The translations under genes and the position numbers were made by a program. From positions 3,906,001 to 3,970,000 of the forward strand of contig NZ_CP102950.1 in the NCBI RefSeq assembly GCF_024741795.1: DNA of 64,000 bases, written 5' to 3'. Under the pieces are notes generated by a model, which was given only the letters and a program-made list of their open reading frames with translations, was not told the origin of the DNA and ran no database searches. Positions 17,907-27,515 of the stretch are shown here, piece after piece. This DNA is from Arthrobacter sp. CJ23. GTDB lineage: Bacteria; Actinomycetota; Actinomycetes; Actinomycetales; Micrococcaceae. The stretch's first letter is position 1, and every line of letters starts with the position of its first letter.

Positions 17907-20900
17907 TCACACCTTGAAGTACTTCGCCTCAGGGTGGTGGAACACGAACGCGTCGGTGGACTGTTCGGGGTGCAGCATCAGCTCATCGCTGAGGACCACG
18001 CCCATCCGCTCGGGTTTCAGCAGCTCCGTCACCTTGCGGCGGTCCTCCATGTCCGGGCACGCGGGGTACCCGAGCGAGAACCGCGCACCTCGGTAGTCCA
18101 GCTTGAACAGACCGGCCTTGTCCTTGGGCTCCTCGGCGGCGAAGCCCAGTTCCGAGCGGATGCGGGCATGCCAGAATTCCGCGAGCGCCTCCGTGAGCTG
18201 CATGACCAGGCCGTTGAGCTCGTAGTAGTCGCGGTAGTGATCGCCGGCGAAGAGCTTGGCAGTCACCTCATCGACATTGCCGCCGGCGGTGACCAGCTGC
18301 ACCGGCAGCACGTCGATCTGCCCCGATTCGCGCGAGCGCACGAAGTCGGCGAGGCACAGGTGCCGGTCGCGGCGCTGGCGCGGGAAGTCGAAACGCAGCC
18401 GCTCGGTGCCAAGCGGACCGCCTGATCCCCCATCCGGGGCGAGCAGGCCCGCGGTCCCGAGGACGCCGTCGCGATCCTCCCCGTGGTGCAGCACCACCAC
18501 CTGTTCCCCTTCGGAGACCACCGGGAAGTAGCCGTACGCGACGGATGCATCGAGCATTCCCTCGCCGAGGATGCGGTCCATCCAGTACCGCAGGCGCGGC
18601 CGGCCCTCGCGTTCCACCAGTTCCTCATAGGAGTCGCCGTCCTCGCCGCGGCCGGGCTTGAGCCCCCACTGCCCCATGAACGTGGCGCGCTCATCGAGGA
18701 AGGCACCGAAATCGTGGAGCGAGACGCCGCGCACGATGCGCGTGCCCCAGAACGGCGGCGACGGCACGCGGTTGTCGGAGGCGACGTCGGAGCGGCCGGG
18801 CATTGCCTCCGGCTCGGTCAGGGTAAGCGTCCCGCCCTTGCGGTGGTGCCGCTTCTTCAGCGCGGGCAGGCCCACCTCCGCAGGGTCGGCGCCGCGGGCC
18901 ACCTGCACCAGCGGCTCCATGAGGGAAAGGCCTTCGAAGGCGTCCTTCGCGTAGCGGACCTCGCCCTCGAACTGGCCTGCCAGGTCCTGCTCCACGTAGG
19001 CGCGGGTCAGCGCCGCGCCGCCGAGGATGATCGGCCACCGCTTCGCGAGCCCGCGGGCCTGCAGTTCCGCGAGGTTCTCCTTCATCACCACGGTGGACTT
19101 CACCAGGAGACCGGACATGCCGATCACGTCGGCGTTGTGCTCCTCGGCTGCCGCGATGATGTCGGCGATGGGCTGTTTGATGCCGAGGTTGATCACCTTG
19201 TAGCCGTTGTTGGTGAGGATGATGTCCACCAGGTTCTTGCCGATGTCGTGCACATCGCCGCGCACGGTGGCGATCACCATGGTGCCCTTGCCCGACGCAT
19301 CCGATTTCTCCATGTGCGGCTCGAGCAGCGCGACGGCGGTCTTCATCACCTCGGCGGACTGCAGCACGAAGGGCAGCTGCATCTCGCCGGCGCCGAAGCG
19401 CTCGCCCACCACCTTCATGCCCTCGAGCAGGTAGTCGTTGATGATGCCGAGCGGGGTCATGCCCTCTGCGCGGGCCAGGTCGAGGTCCTCTTCGAGGCCC
19501 TTGCCTTCGCCGTCGATGATGCGCCGCTCCAGGCGCGCGCCGGTGGGCAGCGCCGCGAGTTCGGCGGCGCGCTGGTCCTTCAGCGCTGCGGTGTCGACGC
19601 CGGCGAACAGGTCCAGCATGCTGGCCAGGGGGTCGTACGTGAGGTTGCCGTCGGCGTCGTATTCGCGGCGGTCCCAGACGAGGTCCAGGGCCACCTTGCG
19701 CTGTTCCTCCGGCAGGGAAGCGAGCGGCACGATCTTGGCGGCATCGATGATGCCGCTGGTGAGTCCGGCCTGCACGGCCTCGTGCAGGAACACCGAGTTC
19801 AGGGCCATGCGCGCTGCCGGGTTCAGGCCGAAGGACACGTTGGAGACGCCCAGGGTGGTGTTGATGCCGGGGTACTTCGCGGTGATCTGACGGATGGCCT
19901 CGATGGTTTCGATGGCATCCCGGCGGGTTTCTTCCTGGCCGGTGGCGATGGGGAAGGTGAGGCAGTCGACGATGATGTCTTCCACGCGCATCCCCCATTC
20001 GCCCACCAAGGCGTCCACCAGGCGCGAGGCGATGGCCACCTTGCCCTCGGTGGTGCGTGCCTGGCCGTGTTCGTCGATGGTCAGGGCGATCACGGCGGTG
20101 CCGTGTTCCTTCACGAGCGGCATGATGCGCGCGAAGCGGCTGTCCGGGCCGTCGCCGTCCTCGTAGTTGACGGAGTTGACCACGGGGCGTCCGCCGATGT
20201 GTTCGAGCCCGGCCTGCAGCACGGGTGGTTCGGTGGAGTCGATGACGAGCGGGAGCGTGGAGGCCGACGCGAAACGTGAGACGACCTCCTTGATGTCGGC
20301 CACGCCGTCGCGCCCCACGTAGTCAATGCAGACGTCCAGCAGGTGCGCGCCGACGCGGACCTGCTCGCGGGCGATGTCCACGCAGTCGTCCCAGCGCTCT
20401 TCGAGCATCGCCTGGCGGAACGCCTTCGAACCGTTCGCGTTGGTGCGCTCGCCGATCGCGAGGTACGCAGACTCTTGGTCGAAATTCACGTGGTGGTAGA
20501 GGGAGGCGATGCCTGCTTCACGCTCGGTGGGGACGCGGCCGCCGTCGGCGCCCCTGCCGCCGCTGGTGACGACGGCGGAGGCGCGGAAGGGCGCAAGACG
20601 CTCGACGACGGCGGCCATGTGCTCCGGCGTCGTACCGCAACATCCGCCCACCAGGCCCAGGCCGAATTCCCGCACGAACTGCTCGTGCGCGGTGGCGAGT
20701 TCCGTGGGTGACAGCGGATAGTGCGCACCGTTGGGGCCAAGGATCGGCAGGCCGGCGTTGGGCATGCAGGCGATCGCGACTGAGGACTGCTTGGAGAGGT
20801 GGCGCAGGTGCTCGCTCATCTCGTCCGGCCCGGTGGCGCAGTTCAGGCCGATGGCGTCGACGCCGAGCGGCTCGAGGGCGGTGAGCGCGGCGCCGATCTC

Positions 20901-21557
20901 GGAGCCCATGAGCATGGTTCCCGTGGTTTCGACGGTCACCTCGACGAAGATCGGGAGCCGGATGCCGCGGGACACGATGGCCTGCTTGCAGCCGTTGACC
21001 GCCGCTTTGGTCTGCAGGAGGTCCTGGCTGGTCTCGATGAGGAAGGCATCCGCTCCCCCGTCGATGAGGCCCTCGGCCTGCAGGGCGAAGGTCTGCTTGA
21101 GGTAGTCGTACGTGGTGTGGCCGAGGCTGGGGAGCTTGGTGCCAGGGCCCATGGAGCCCAGGACCCAGCGCATGCGTCCGTCTGTCTTTTCTGCCGCTTC
21201 GGCGCGGTCCCGGGCGATCTCCGCGCCCTTCCGGGAAAGCTCTTCAATGCGGTCGTCGATGCCGTAGTCGGAGAGGTTTGACCAGTTCGCACCGAAGGTG
21301 TTGGTTTCGACCGCATCGATGCCCACGGCGAAGTACGCGTCATGAATCTCCGCGAGGACATCCGGCCGCGTGGCATTGAGGATCTCGTTGCAGCCTTCCA
21401 GCCCCAGGAAGTCGTCCTCGAGCGACAGCTCCCGCCCTTGCAGCATGGTGCCCATCGCCCCATCGGCAATGACCACCCTCTGGTTCACCGCATCCAGCAG
21501 CTCCTGCGAGCGAACGGGACGGGCGACGGACTCAATATCAAGCGCAAACCGAGGCAT
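17907..21557 (-). CDS. metH: Cobalamin-dependent methionine synthase
   Basis: 1216-residue MetH transferring the methyl group of 5-methyltetrahydrofolate through cobalamin to homocysteine. All four modules are present. The homocysteine-binding barrel (1-330) carries the zinc-site GGCCGTTPEH. The pterin-binding barrel (about 360-640) contains GERTNANGSKAF. The B12 domain (about 660-900) has the axial-ligand motif DVHDIGKN and MSGLLVKSTVVM. The C-terminal activation domain for reductive reactivation ends near residue 1216 with HPEAKYFKV. The length is normal for the family. I saw no convincing cobalamin or SAM riboswitch in the 90 bp between the start and the palindrome at 21651. The gene appears to be transcribed alone and marks the core-genome edge of the accessory island at 22-28.5 kb. 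Confidence 0.97.
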   Translation of the reverse strand: MPRFALDIESVARPVRSQELLDAVNQRVVIADGAMGTMLQGRELSLEDDFLGLEGCNEILNATRPDVLAEIHDAYFAVGIDAVETNTFGANWSNLSDYGIDDRIEELSRKGAEIARDRAEAAEKTDGRMRWVLGSMGPGTKLPSLGHTTYDYLKQTFALQAEGLIDGGADAFLIETSQDLLQTKAAVNGCKQAIVSRGIRLPIFVEVTVETTGTMLMGSEIGAALTALEPLGVDAIGLNCATGPDEMSEHLRHLSKQSSVAIACMPNAGLPILGPNGAHYPLSPTELATAHEQFVREFGLGLVGGCCGTTPEHMAAVVERLAPFRASAVVTSGGRGADGGRVPTEREAGIASLYHHVNFDQESAYLAIGERTNANGSKAFRQAMLEERWDDCVDIAREQVRVGAHLLDVCIDYVGRDGVADIKEVVSRFASASTLPLVIDSTEPPVLQAGLEHIGGRPVVNSVNYEDGDGPDSRFARIMPLVKEHGTAVIALTIDEHGQARTTEGKVAIASRLVDALVGEWGMRVEDIIVDCLTFPIATGQEETRRDAIETIEAIRQITAKYPGINTTLGVSNVSFGLNPAARMALNSVFLHEAVQAGLTSGIIDAAKIVPLASLPEEQRKVALDLVWDRREYDADGNLTYDPLASMLDLFAGVDTAALKDQRAAELAALPTGARLERRIIDGEGKGLEEDLDLARAEGMTPLGIINDYLLEGMKVVGERFGAGEMQLPFVLQSAEVMKTAVALLEPHMEKSDASGKGTMVIATVRGDVHDIGKNLVDIILTNNGYKVINLGIKQPIADIIAAAEEHNADVIGMSGLLVKSTVVMKENLAELQARGLAKRWPIILGGAALTRAYVEQDLAGQFEGEVRYAKDAFEGLSLMEPLVQVARGADPAEVGLPALKKRHHRKGGTLTLTEPEAMPGRSDVASDNRVPSPPFWGTRIVRGVSLHDFGAFLDERATFMGQWGLKPGRGEDGDSYEELVEREGRPRLRYWMDRILGEGMLDASVAYGYFPVVSEGEQVVVLHHGEDRDGVLGTAGLLAPDGGSGGPLGTERLRFDFPRQRRDRHLCLADFVRSRESGQIDVLPVQLVTAGGNVDEVTAKLFAGDHYRDYYELNGLVMQLTEALAEFWHARIRSELGFAAEEPKDKAGLFKLDYRGARFSLGYPACPDMEDRRKVTELLKPERMGVVLSDELMLHPEQSTDAFVFHHPEAKYFKV

Positions 21558-22208
21558 ATGAACAGACTACGTCCGGGGCTCATACTTTGGGCCGTGTTTC
21601 TGTGTACTACGACGGGGGGTGGGGTGCTTTCTGGCCACCACAAAGAAGGAGCGGACGACGGCGGGACCTCCCGCCGTCGTCCGCTTGAGTTAGCGCCGAA
21701 CAGAGTTCTACTTGGCTCAGTCTGCGTCGTCGTAGGGACGGCCGCGGAAGTGAGCTCGGCGGTACTCCCAGGCTGGATTCTGATTGCCGCAGCAATGCCG
21801 CCGGAACCGCCATCGGGGCCACCTTCCGCGGCGCCGGGGACCTTGATTCTTTGGTTCGCTCTGGGGTGACGCCGACGACGGGCAGAGTGCTGCCGGGGCG
21901 CCGAACCGAGCAGATCCACACCTCTGAAGCCGCGCCGCGCAGGAACCGGCGGCGGCTGCAGCCAACCCGTGGTGCCCATCACTGGCCCGAGACCGTGAGG
22001 GGCCCTTGGACCGTTCAGGCGTGACAAGGAACCGGTCGCTGACGCTGGTGGAGCCTGCGGTATTGGCGGTCGACTAGAGCGTCGCCTAGACACACCACTG
22101 GGCGCGGGGAGACTGCCCAGACATGCTCAACCGCAGCGAGCCCCTACCGGAGCCGGTCTGCAGACGGATCCTCGTCGAGTAATGCCCACCGACGAACTTC
22201 CGCGCGAC
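21558..22208. other. Gap between metH and the membrane-nuclease gene
   Basis: About 650 bp without a confident gene. It holds palindrome copy C. On the minus strand a frame at 21717-21965 ends in the gene-like tail NPAWEYRRAHFRGRPYDDAD, but its N-terminal half is low-complexity and I cannot place a start; it may be the 3' remnant of a lost gene that used the palindrome as terminator. Confidence 0.35.
21651..21684. repeat. GC palindrome, copy C
   Basis: GCGGACGACGGCGGGA and its exact reverse complement, 16-bp arms with a 2-nt loop. It shares GGACGACGGCGGG and the following CGCTTG with copy B at 2710-2759. It lies upstream of metH and could act as a terminator in either direction. Confidence 0.65.
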
Positions 22209-23012
22209 CTATGCTGTGCGCGGAGAGTTGAAGGCCGACCAGATAGCGGACTTTAGTGCTACCACATCCACGTTGGACGGATCCACGACATGTACCTGCC
22301 AGCCACGCTCGGCGTACTGCTCTCGAAGGACCTCTGGCAGCCGCCGGGTGGTAATGAGGAGCCCTCCGACCATGTTCGTATCGTTTTGCCGGATGCGCTC
22401 CACATTTGTCAGGAGCGACGCCGGCAGCCTCCCGCTGCCGCGGGCCTCCAAGATCACGCGCTTGCCGCTGGCGTCCTGCAAAAGCCCATCCCCGAATTGA
22501 CCACCCGTCTGCGGATACAGCCGTAGGGCATCTTCTTCCGTGAGCAGCTCCACCCCTGGTGGGAGTGTCTTCCATACGTGATGGAGTATCTGGGCTTCAT
22601 TCAGCACGGCCCTCATCACGGGGCCGGCCGCCTCCGGGGAGATCCGCGAAAGGTCGTCGAGCAGAGCATCACGTTCGGCTGCCGGCAAGTCTTCAGCGTG
22701 ATCGGCGATCACGTCGCCGACCTCGGCGGCGGGCCACTCCACTTCCTTTCCCTCCCACTTGAGGCGGGGAAGCCGCCCTGCCAGAGCCACCAGCAGGAAG
22801 ATTGCCCCGACGACGAGAAGCGCAATAGGCCCCCAGTCTCTGCCAATCGTGAAGACTCCGGTGACGCCTGCGTAGAGGACAGTAAACCCAACGAGTCCGG
22901 CCACAAAGCGGGCAAAGCCGTGAAGCTTCGATGGGTCCGCGCGCTGCTGTCTTGATGGCCCTGGCCCTTTATCGCTCGCGCTCACGTCAGGTCGCGTTGT
23001 GGTTTCCGTCAT
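22209..23012 (-). CDS. Membrane protein with a nuclease-like C-terminal domain
   Basis: 267-residue protein that I do not recognise as a named family. After a polar N-terminus (1-45) there are two hydrophobic segments (about 50-70 and 76-95), then a helical linker (about 105-170). The C-terminal domain of about 110 residues reads FGDGLLQDASGKRVILEARG, then a conserved-looking GGLLITTRR. The spacing of Asp in GDGLL and Glu in ILEAR recalls PD-(D/E)xK restriction-fold nucleases, with Arg in place of the usual Lys. ATG 23012 fits better than the longer frame to 23162. It stands alone at the edge of an island with an AlbA_2 protein and a DUF262 operon, so a role in defence is plausible but inferred. 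Confidence 0.55.
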   Translation of the reverse strand: MTETTTRPDVSASDKGPGPSRQQRADPSKLHGFARFVAGLVGFTVLYAGVTGVFTIGRDWGPIALLVVGAIFLLVALAGRLPRLKWEGKEVEWPAAEVGDVIADHAEDLPAAERDALLDDLSRISPEAAGPVMRAVLNEAQILHHVWKTLPPGVELLTEEDALRLYPQTGGQFGDGLLQDASGKRVILEARGSGRLPASLLTNVERIRQNDTNMVGGLLITTRRLPEVLREQYAERGWQVHVVDPSNVDVVALKSAIWSAFNSPRTA

Positions 23013-23368
23013 GGTTGCTGCCTCCGGCCGGTTGTGGTTCCCGAAAGACCTTACCGGCACAGGCACAGGTAAGCATGAAGCAGAGAAACCAGACTCAACG
23101 TGGCGGACGCCGTCACGCGGTCGGCCCAGACCCAGGGACTTCGGGTTTGATGTCCACCCCAAAGCAGTAGGTCGACGAAAATCAGTACATCCGCGAGGTT
23201 ATCTTGCGGCTTTGGGTTCGTGTTCTTGAATCGCTGCGAGGTCGTCATCCGGGCAGGAGACATCGTTAGCAGCGCGTCCGTCGTCTGCGCATACGACGAG
23301 GAGGACTCGGATCACTGGTCCTTCGTCGGTTGTAACTGGCCAGCTCGGGGCTGTGCGGGTGCCACGGT

Positions 23369-23380
23369 TAGGATGGCACG
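23369..23380 (+). promoter_or_regulatory. Candidate -10 box for a leaderless transcript
   Basis: TAGGAT at 23369-23374 is separated from the ATG at 23381 by 6 nt, so transcription would start at or next to the start codon. The same TAGGAT-N6-ATG layout occurs before 59297. AGGAT could also serve as a ribosome site, and no clear -35 is visible. The 368-bp divergent gap 23013-23380 holds nothing else I can support. Confidence 0.35.
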
Positions 23381-24646
23381 ATGTTCACCTCCATCCACCG
23401 GGCCCTGGGCGCGGCCCCGGGCCCCCTCACCTCGCAGATGATCGAGCAGCTCGTTGAGCAGCACGTTGAAGAAGCGGCCGACCTCGACTTCAAGCAGATC
23501 CTGCCTATCGGAAAAGGCGAATGGAGGGACGAGACAGCCAAAGATTTCGCGGCCATGGCCAACTCCGGGGGTGGCGTAGTGCTCTACGGTATTGCCGAAG
23601 AGCGTGGGCGTGGCACTGCGAAGAAAATCGAACCGATGAAGGTCAATGAGGCCGACATACGGTCACTGACGCAGATTGCTTACACGTTGGTACACCCTCC
23701 GCTCATGGACATCCAGCCGGTCAAGATCGCGGATCCACAGCAACCCGATCGCAGCGTGCTCGCGATGGTGGTGCCGCCAAGCGCCGAGTCGCCCCACATG
23801 TACTGGAAGAAGGAGGCGTTTCTAGCGCCGGTTCGTCACGGCTCGGACACCCGCTGGATGGATGAGCGCCAAATTGAACAGGCTTTTAGCGAACGTTTCG
23901 AGGGCAGACGAAGACGCCAGGCAGATCTGGTCGAATTCTACGATGAGACCCTGGCGCACATCTCGCCTCAAAGGAAGGTGTGCTTCGTCGCCGTCGCTTC
24001 ACCCGCGAGCGTGAAGGGCATGATCGGCTATCCCTCGGAAGTCGGGAGCGCGAGGGACTTCTTCGACTCCGCCTTGCCAAGTGTCAAAGAGTTCATCCGT
24101 TCGGAGTCCTCCGCCATGGACAACTTCAGTGCGTCCCCCGCCATAGGACTACGCCGATGGCGATGGCTGGCCAAATATCAATCTGGGCAAACGAACCACC
24201 TGTTGGAACTCCATAGAGATGGATCGGTGGCTTTGGTTGTGGACATCGGCGGCGAGATCATCAGTGACCGTGGCAACGCAGGTCATGCAGTCACAAGCGC
24301 GTGGAAGCCAGAAACTACGAGTCTGTCCGTCGAATTCGCAATGGCAGGGCTTGGTATGTTTCTTTCGGCTGTCGCGCAACGAACTCGGAACGACGGCGGG
24401 TACGAAGTCCGTGCCGGGCTCACTTGGGACGCAGGCTCCGACGGAACTCTCCCACTGGAGATGTACCTGTCCCACGGCAGGCTAAGTCACGCATCACGTC
24501 CCGAAATTCTCCGGCGATTCGCGCCTGTTCAAGGGCTACTCCGAGCGCGGAGGTCAAGTGAACTGCGGGCGGACTTGCATCTAGTCTGCCGTGACATGTT
24601 GAATCAGGCTGGACTCGATGAAATCAACTATCTCAGGGACAACTAG
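23381..24646 (+). CDS. AlbA_2/Schlafen-like DNA-binding domain protein
   Basis: 421-residue soluble protein. Residues about 20-160 match the AlbA_2 (divergent AAA-4) domain: EEAADLDFKQILPIGKGEWRDETAKD (cited in part), then the signature AAMANSGGGVVLYGIAEE, and later PVRHGSDTRWM near 150-160. This fold also forms the core of Schlafen-like nucleases and of several regulators. The remaining 250 residues are not recognised and have no membrane segments. Domains of this type are frequent in prokaryotic defence loci, often next to DUF262 and AAA genes as here. It is separated from the DUF262 operon by about 640 bp, so it is probably a separate unit. Codon use is intermediate between the core genome and the lower-GC operon downstream. 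Confidence 0.7.
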   Translation: MFTSIHRALGAAPGPLTSQMIEQLVEQHVEEAADLDFKQILPIGKGEWRDETAKDFAAMANSGGGVVLYGIAEERGRGTAKKIEPMKVNEADIRSLTQIAYTLVHPPLMDIQPVKIADPQQPDRSVLAMVVPPSAESPHMYWKKEAFLAPVRHGSDTRWMDERQIEQAFSERFEGRRRRQADLVEFYDETLAHISPQRKVCFVAVASPASVKGMIGYPSEVGSARDFFDSALPSVKEFIRSESSAMDNFSASPAIGLRRWRWLAKYQSGQTNHLLELHRDGSVALVVDIGGEIISDRGNAGHAVTSAWKPETTSLSVEFAMAGLGMFLSAVAQRTRNDGGYEVRAGLTWDAGSDGTLPLEMYLSHGRLSHASRPEILRRFAPVQGLLRARRSSELRADLHLVCRDMLNQAGLDEINYLRDN

Positions 24647-25282
24647 CCCCGCCGACTCCATGGGGGCGCCAATAGATTCCTACCGCCACCCGACGACGGT
24701 GTCCCGACGGGGGGGCGACCGTCGACCTACCATGGGTCGTCATATCGTGATAACTAAGGGGGGCCACACAGGCCAGATCCCATTGACCCCCGACACCGGA
24801 ACCGCGAACCTGCGCCCTATTTGGACAACCAAATGAGAAAATGGCGCGTGAAGCTCCAGTCCCTCCTGGACAGTTGGGCCAAATGGGTTGTCGCATGGAC
24901 GTGTTGTATCGGAGTGCCAATGACCGTTTCCACCAAAGGTTGTCCCCGGCAGAGCTTGGTCTAATCTCAACGGTTAAGACTTCCTCAATGACTGCGGAGG
25001 AGACTAGCGAGCGTGCGATGAGAGTCACGTCGACTGCCGAACATGACCACGACAGTCGTCCGGCTCCGACGGCGGCGCCACCGCCAGGTCTGGCGTGGTC
25101 GATGCGGACAAGGTTATGGCACCACGTACTGGGCACTTGCGAGTCAAACACCAGCCCGGCAATTGAGTGCTAGGTCGCTCAAAACGTCGTGCGACAACCT
25201 TCGGCGGCATCGGAACAGGCCAAGGCAGATTCCGCGTGACGTCAACTCGCCTCGGCAATTGAACTCCTGCATACTGGCATGC
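24647..25282. other. Gap upstream of the DUF262 operon
   Basis: 636 bp with no supported gene; open frames on both strands look random. GC falls towards the operon. A CATACT -10-like box at 25270-25275 sits 7 nt before the DUF262 ATG, suggesting a leaderless transcript; no -35 box is evident. Confidence 0.4.
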
Positions 25283-26452
25283 ATGACCAGCAAAGCAGAC
25301 ACTCTCCCCGAAGAAGAGTGGTACGAGGGACAGCGTCTCGGCGTGGAGGTTGAAGACGAGGGGGAGATTGAGTTTGGCCTACAAGAAGGACCTAAGCCGT
25401 GGGATCCCGAAAAGATCCGCGTCACCACCAAGACTTTTTCGCTTCGGCATATCCTTGATATGATCGATAACCGCGATCTGGACCTCGCCCCCGACTTTCA
25501 AAGGAAGTTTGTTTGGCGGTCTAAGCAGAAGTCCCGTCTAATTGAGAGCCTCTTCCTCCAGATTCCAATGCCAGCGTTCTACTTCTCAGAGGACACTGAT
25601 GGTCTTCTTAGGGTTGTAGACGGCCTTCAGCGACTGACAACCATTCATTCATTTGCCCGTGGTGCAGGCTTTGTCTTGAAGGATCTTGAATACCTATCAG
25701 CACAAGAGGGCCTTCGCTTTGACGCCTTGCCGGCAGTGCTTCAAAGAAGGCTGCTGAATGCTCAAATTGTTGCAAATGTAATTGACCCTTCAACGCCAAG
25801 CGAAGTCAAGTATGACATTTTTGCTAGGATCAATACTGGTGGAGCACCGCTCAATGCCATGGAAATTCGTCATTGCATGAGCAAGGATCGAAGCCGCTCC
25901 TTCCTCAAGCGTTGCACGGAGAGCAACGCTTTTCGCGAAGCAACTGATAATGCACTCTACGATCACATCCGGATGCAGGATCGCGAGGCAGTATTGCGTT
26001 TCTGCGCTTTCCGCCTACTTGGCGACTTAGATAAGTATGAGAAGTTTGGTTCCCTGGAGCGCCTCCTCTCCTGGGCGAACGAGACGCTTGACGATCAAAA
26101 GTTGCTTTCCGACAGCGAACTCCAACGCCTCTTTGAAGACTTTGAACGAGCCATGGTTAATGCCAAGACAATTTTTGGACGGCACGCATTCAGAAAATGG
26201 CCACGAGGGGAGAGCCGCCTCAGCCCAATCAATCGCCCACTGCTGGAAAGCTGGGGAATGGTGCTGGCGGACCATGACCGGTCAGAGATCAAGGCAATGG
26301 CCCACCAGATTGCTTCAAGCGCACGGTCAAGAATGACAGATGACTACTCGTACTTGGAAAGCATTACGACATCCACCTCTCATCCAGGCCGAGTGCGCAC
26401 TCGCTTCGCTACGGCCCAGATGATTCTGGAAGAGGCCCTACGTGCTGAGTAG
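25283..26452 (+). CDS. DUF262 (ParB/GmrS-like NTPase) protein
   Basis: 389-residue protein consisting of the DUF262 domain, the ParB-like nucleotide-dependent fold found in GmrSD enzymes, without the HNH (DUF1524) nuclease that often follows. Motifs in order: APDFQRKFVW at 69-78, VVDGLQRLTTI at 111-121 (the catalytic DGQQR box with Leu for the first Gln) and IFARINTGGAPLNAMEIRHC at 179-198. The C-terminal half is helical and unrecognised. The start ATG 25283 is where homology begins; the longer frame upstream is arginine-rich and not protein-like. It overlaps the ATPase gene by 11 bp, making it the first gene of a three-gene operon of lower GC than the surroundings. DUF262 proteins commonly act in anti-phage systems. 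Confidence 0.85.
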   Translation: MTSKADTLPEEEWYEGQRLGVEVEDEGEIEFGLQEGPKPWDPEKIRVTTKTFSLRHILDMIDNRDLDLAPDFQRKFVWRSKQKSRLIESLFLQIPMPAFYFSEDTDGLLRVVDGLQRLTTIHSFARGAGFVLKDLEYLSAQEGLRFDALPAVLQRRLLNAQIVANVIDPSTPSEVKYDIFARINTGGAPLNAMEIRHCMSKDRSRSFLKRCTESNAFREATDNALYDHIRMQDREAVLRFCAFRLLGDLDKYEKFGSLERLLSWANETLDDQKLLSDSELQRLFEDFERAMVNAKTIFGRHAFRKWPRGESRLSPINRPLLESWGMVLADHDRSEIKAMAHQIASSARSRMTDDYSYLESITTSTSHPGRVRTRFATAQMILEEALRAE

Positions 26453-27515
26453 CCTTGAATTGCATGGTTTCAAACGGTTCTCTCACCTTGAACTTGCGTT
26501 GTCCCCACTTAGCGTTCTGAGCGGATTGAACGGCAGCGGTAAGAGCACAGTGCTGCAGTCACTGGTCTTGGCTCATCAGGCCAGCCTTAGCCCAGACTCC
26601 ACGGTCTCCTTATCCAGTGAAACCGGCCTAGATCTGGGCCATGCGGCTGACCTCCTCAATCACGAGAGCGCTTCCGGTGAGTTCTCAGTCAAAATAACGT
26701 CTGCAGTCCCATATGAATGGGTCTTTGACATCGGCCCCACAGGCGACGTCCCATACTTGAGCATCCTGAACCGGCCGCAGACCCCACCAGAAGTCTTCCA
26801 AGGCGCCGCATTCATACATTTGGCGGCAGAACGCATCGGTCCGCGAACAACCCATCCATCCGCCTATTTTCGGCCCGATGACGCCGTCGTCGGATTTGAC
26901 GGCCGCTATGCCGCTCATACGCTGGCGGTATGTGGCCGGAACGAGGTTCCCGCATCTCTGAGGCACGAGTCTGAGACGGAAGTTTGGACCCTTAGATCTC
27001 AGGTCGAGGCTTGGCTTAGCGACATGGTGGGACCCACTCAAGTAGAAGCCACTCTGGTACCCAAGACCAACCTCGTCACGCTCCGCATTAGGAAGCAAAA
27101 CTTCTCCTCAGAGTGGCTACTGCCCACGAATACCGGCTTTGGAGTCAGCTACTGCCTCCCGATCATTGTTGCTGGACTAACCTCGAAGCCTGGTGGAATC
27201 CTCATCGTGGACAGCCCCGAAGCCCATCTTCACCCGGCAGGACAGTCTGCGATAGGGCGCTTTCTGGCCACCGTGGCCGCCTCCGGGGTTCAGGTTCTCA
27301 TCGAGACACATAGCGACCATGTTATTAATGGAATTCGACGGCACGTCGCCAGTGGCGGAGAAACTAAAGCGAACAGCGTTCTTTTCCACTTTTTCGGAGA
27401 GATGGGGGTCGATTCCATAACAGTCGATGAGGGCGGGCGGCTCAGTCGGTGGCCGGAAGGTTTCTTCGACCAGATGGACAAGGATCTCTTCGCCATTACG
27501 ACGGCTCGCAAATGA
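26442..27515 (+). CDS. AAA ATPase with DUF3696-like C-terminus
   Basis: 357-residue SMC/OLD-type ATPase. Walker A is GLNGSGKST (28-36), Walker B is ILIVDSPEAHLHP (about 253-265) and the switch motif ETHSDH is at 288-293. The C-terminal WPEGFFDQ (336-343) is the DUF3696 hallmark. Between them lies an insert with AAERIGPRTTHPSAYF. The start is GTG 26442, inside the end of the DUF262 gene, so the proteins are probably made in fixed ratio and act together. ATPases of this kind act as sensors or as scaffold for nuclease partners in several defence systems such as Septu; this one has no nuclease domain of its own. It overlaps the third gene by 4 bp. Confidence 0.85.
   Translation: MLSSLELHGFKRFSHLELALSPLSVLSGLNGSGKSTVLQSLVLAHQASLSPDSTVSLSSETGLDLGHAADLLNHESASGEFSVKITSAVPYEWVFDIGPTGDVPYLSILNRPQTPPEVFQGAAFIHLAAERIGPRTTHPSAYFRPDDAVVGFDGRYAAHTLAVCGRNEVPASLRHESETEVWTLRSQVEAWLSDMVGPTQVEATLVPKTNLVTLRIRKQNFSSEWLLPTNTGFGVSYCLPIIVAGLTSKPGGILIVDSPEAHLHPAGQSAIGRFLATVAASGVQVLIETHSDHVINGIRRHVASGGETKANSVLFHFFGEMGVDSITVDEGGRLSRWPEGFFDQMDKDLFAITTARK

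Noticed and set aside
17602..17910. 102-codon minus-strand frame next to metH
   Set aside because: Composition is that of a GC-rich shadow, no ribosome site, no family resemblance.
21558..21650. Cobalamin or SAM riboswitch in front of metH
   Set aside because: No conserved B12-box or SAM-box sequence is visible and the leader is short.
24633..25173. Two frames of 110 and 172 codons in the gap before the DUF262 gene
   Set aside because: They lie on opposite strands over the same bases, and neither has a plausible start site or domain-like sequence.
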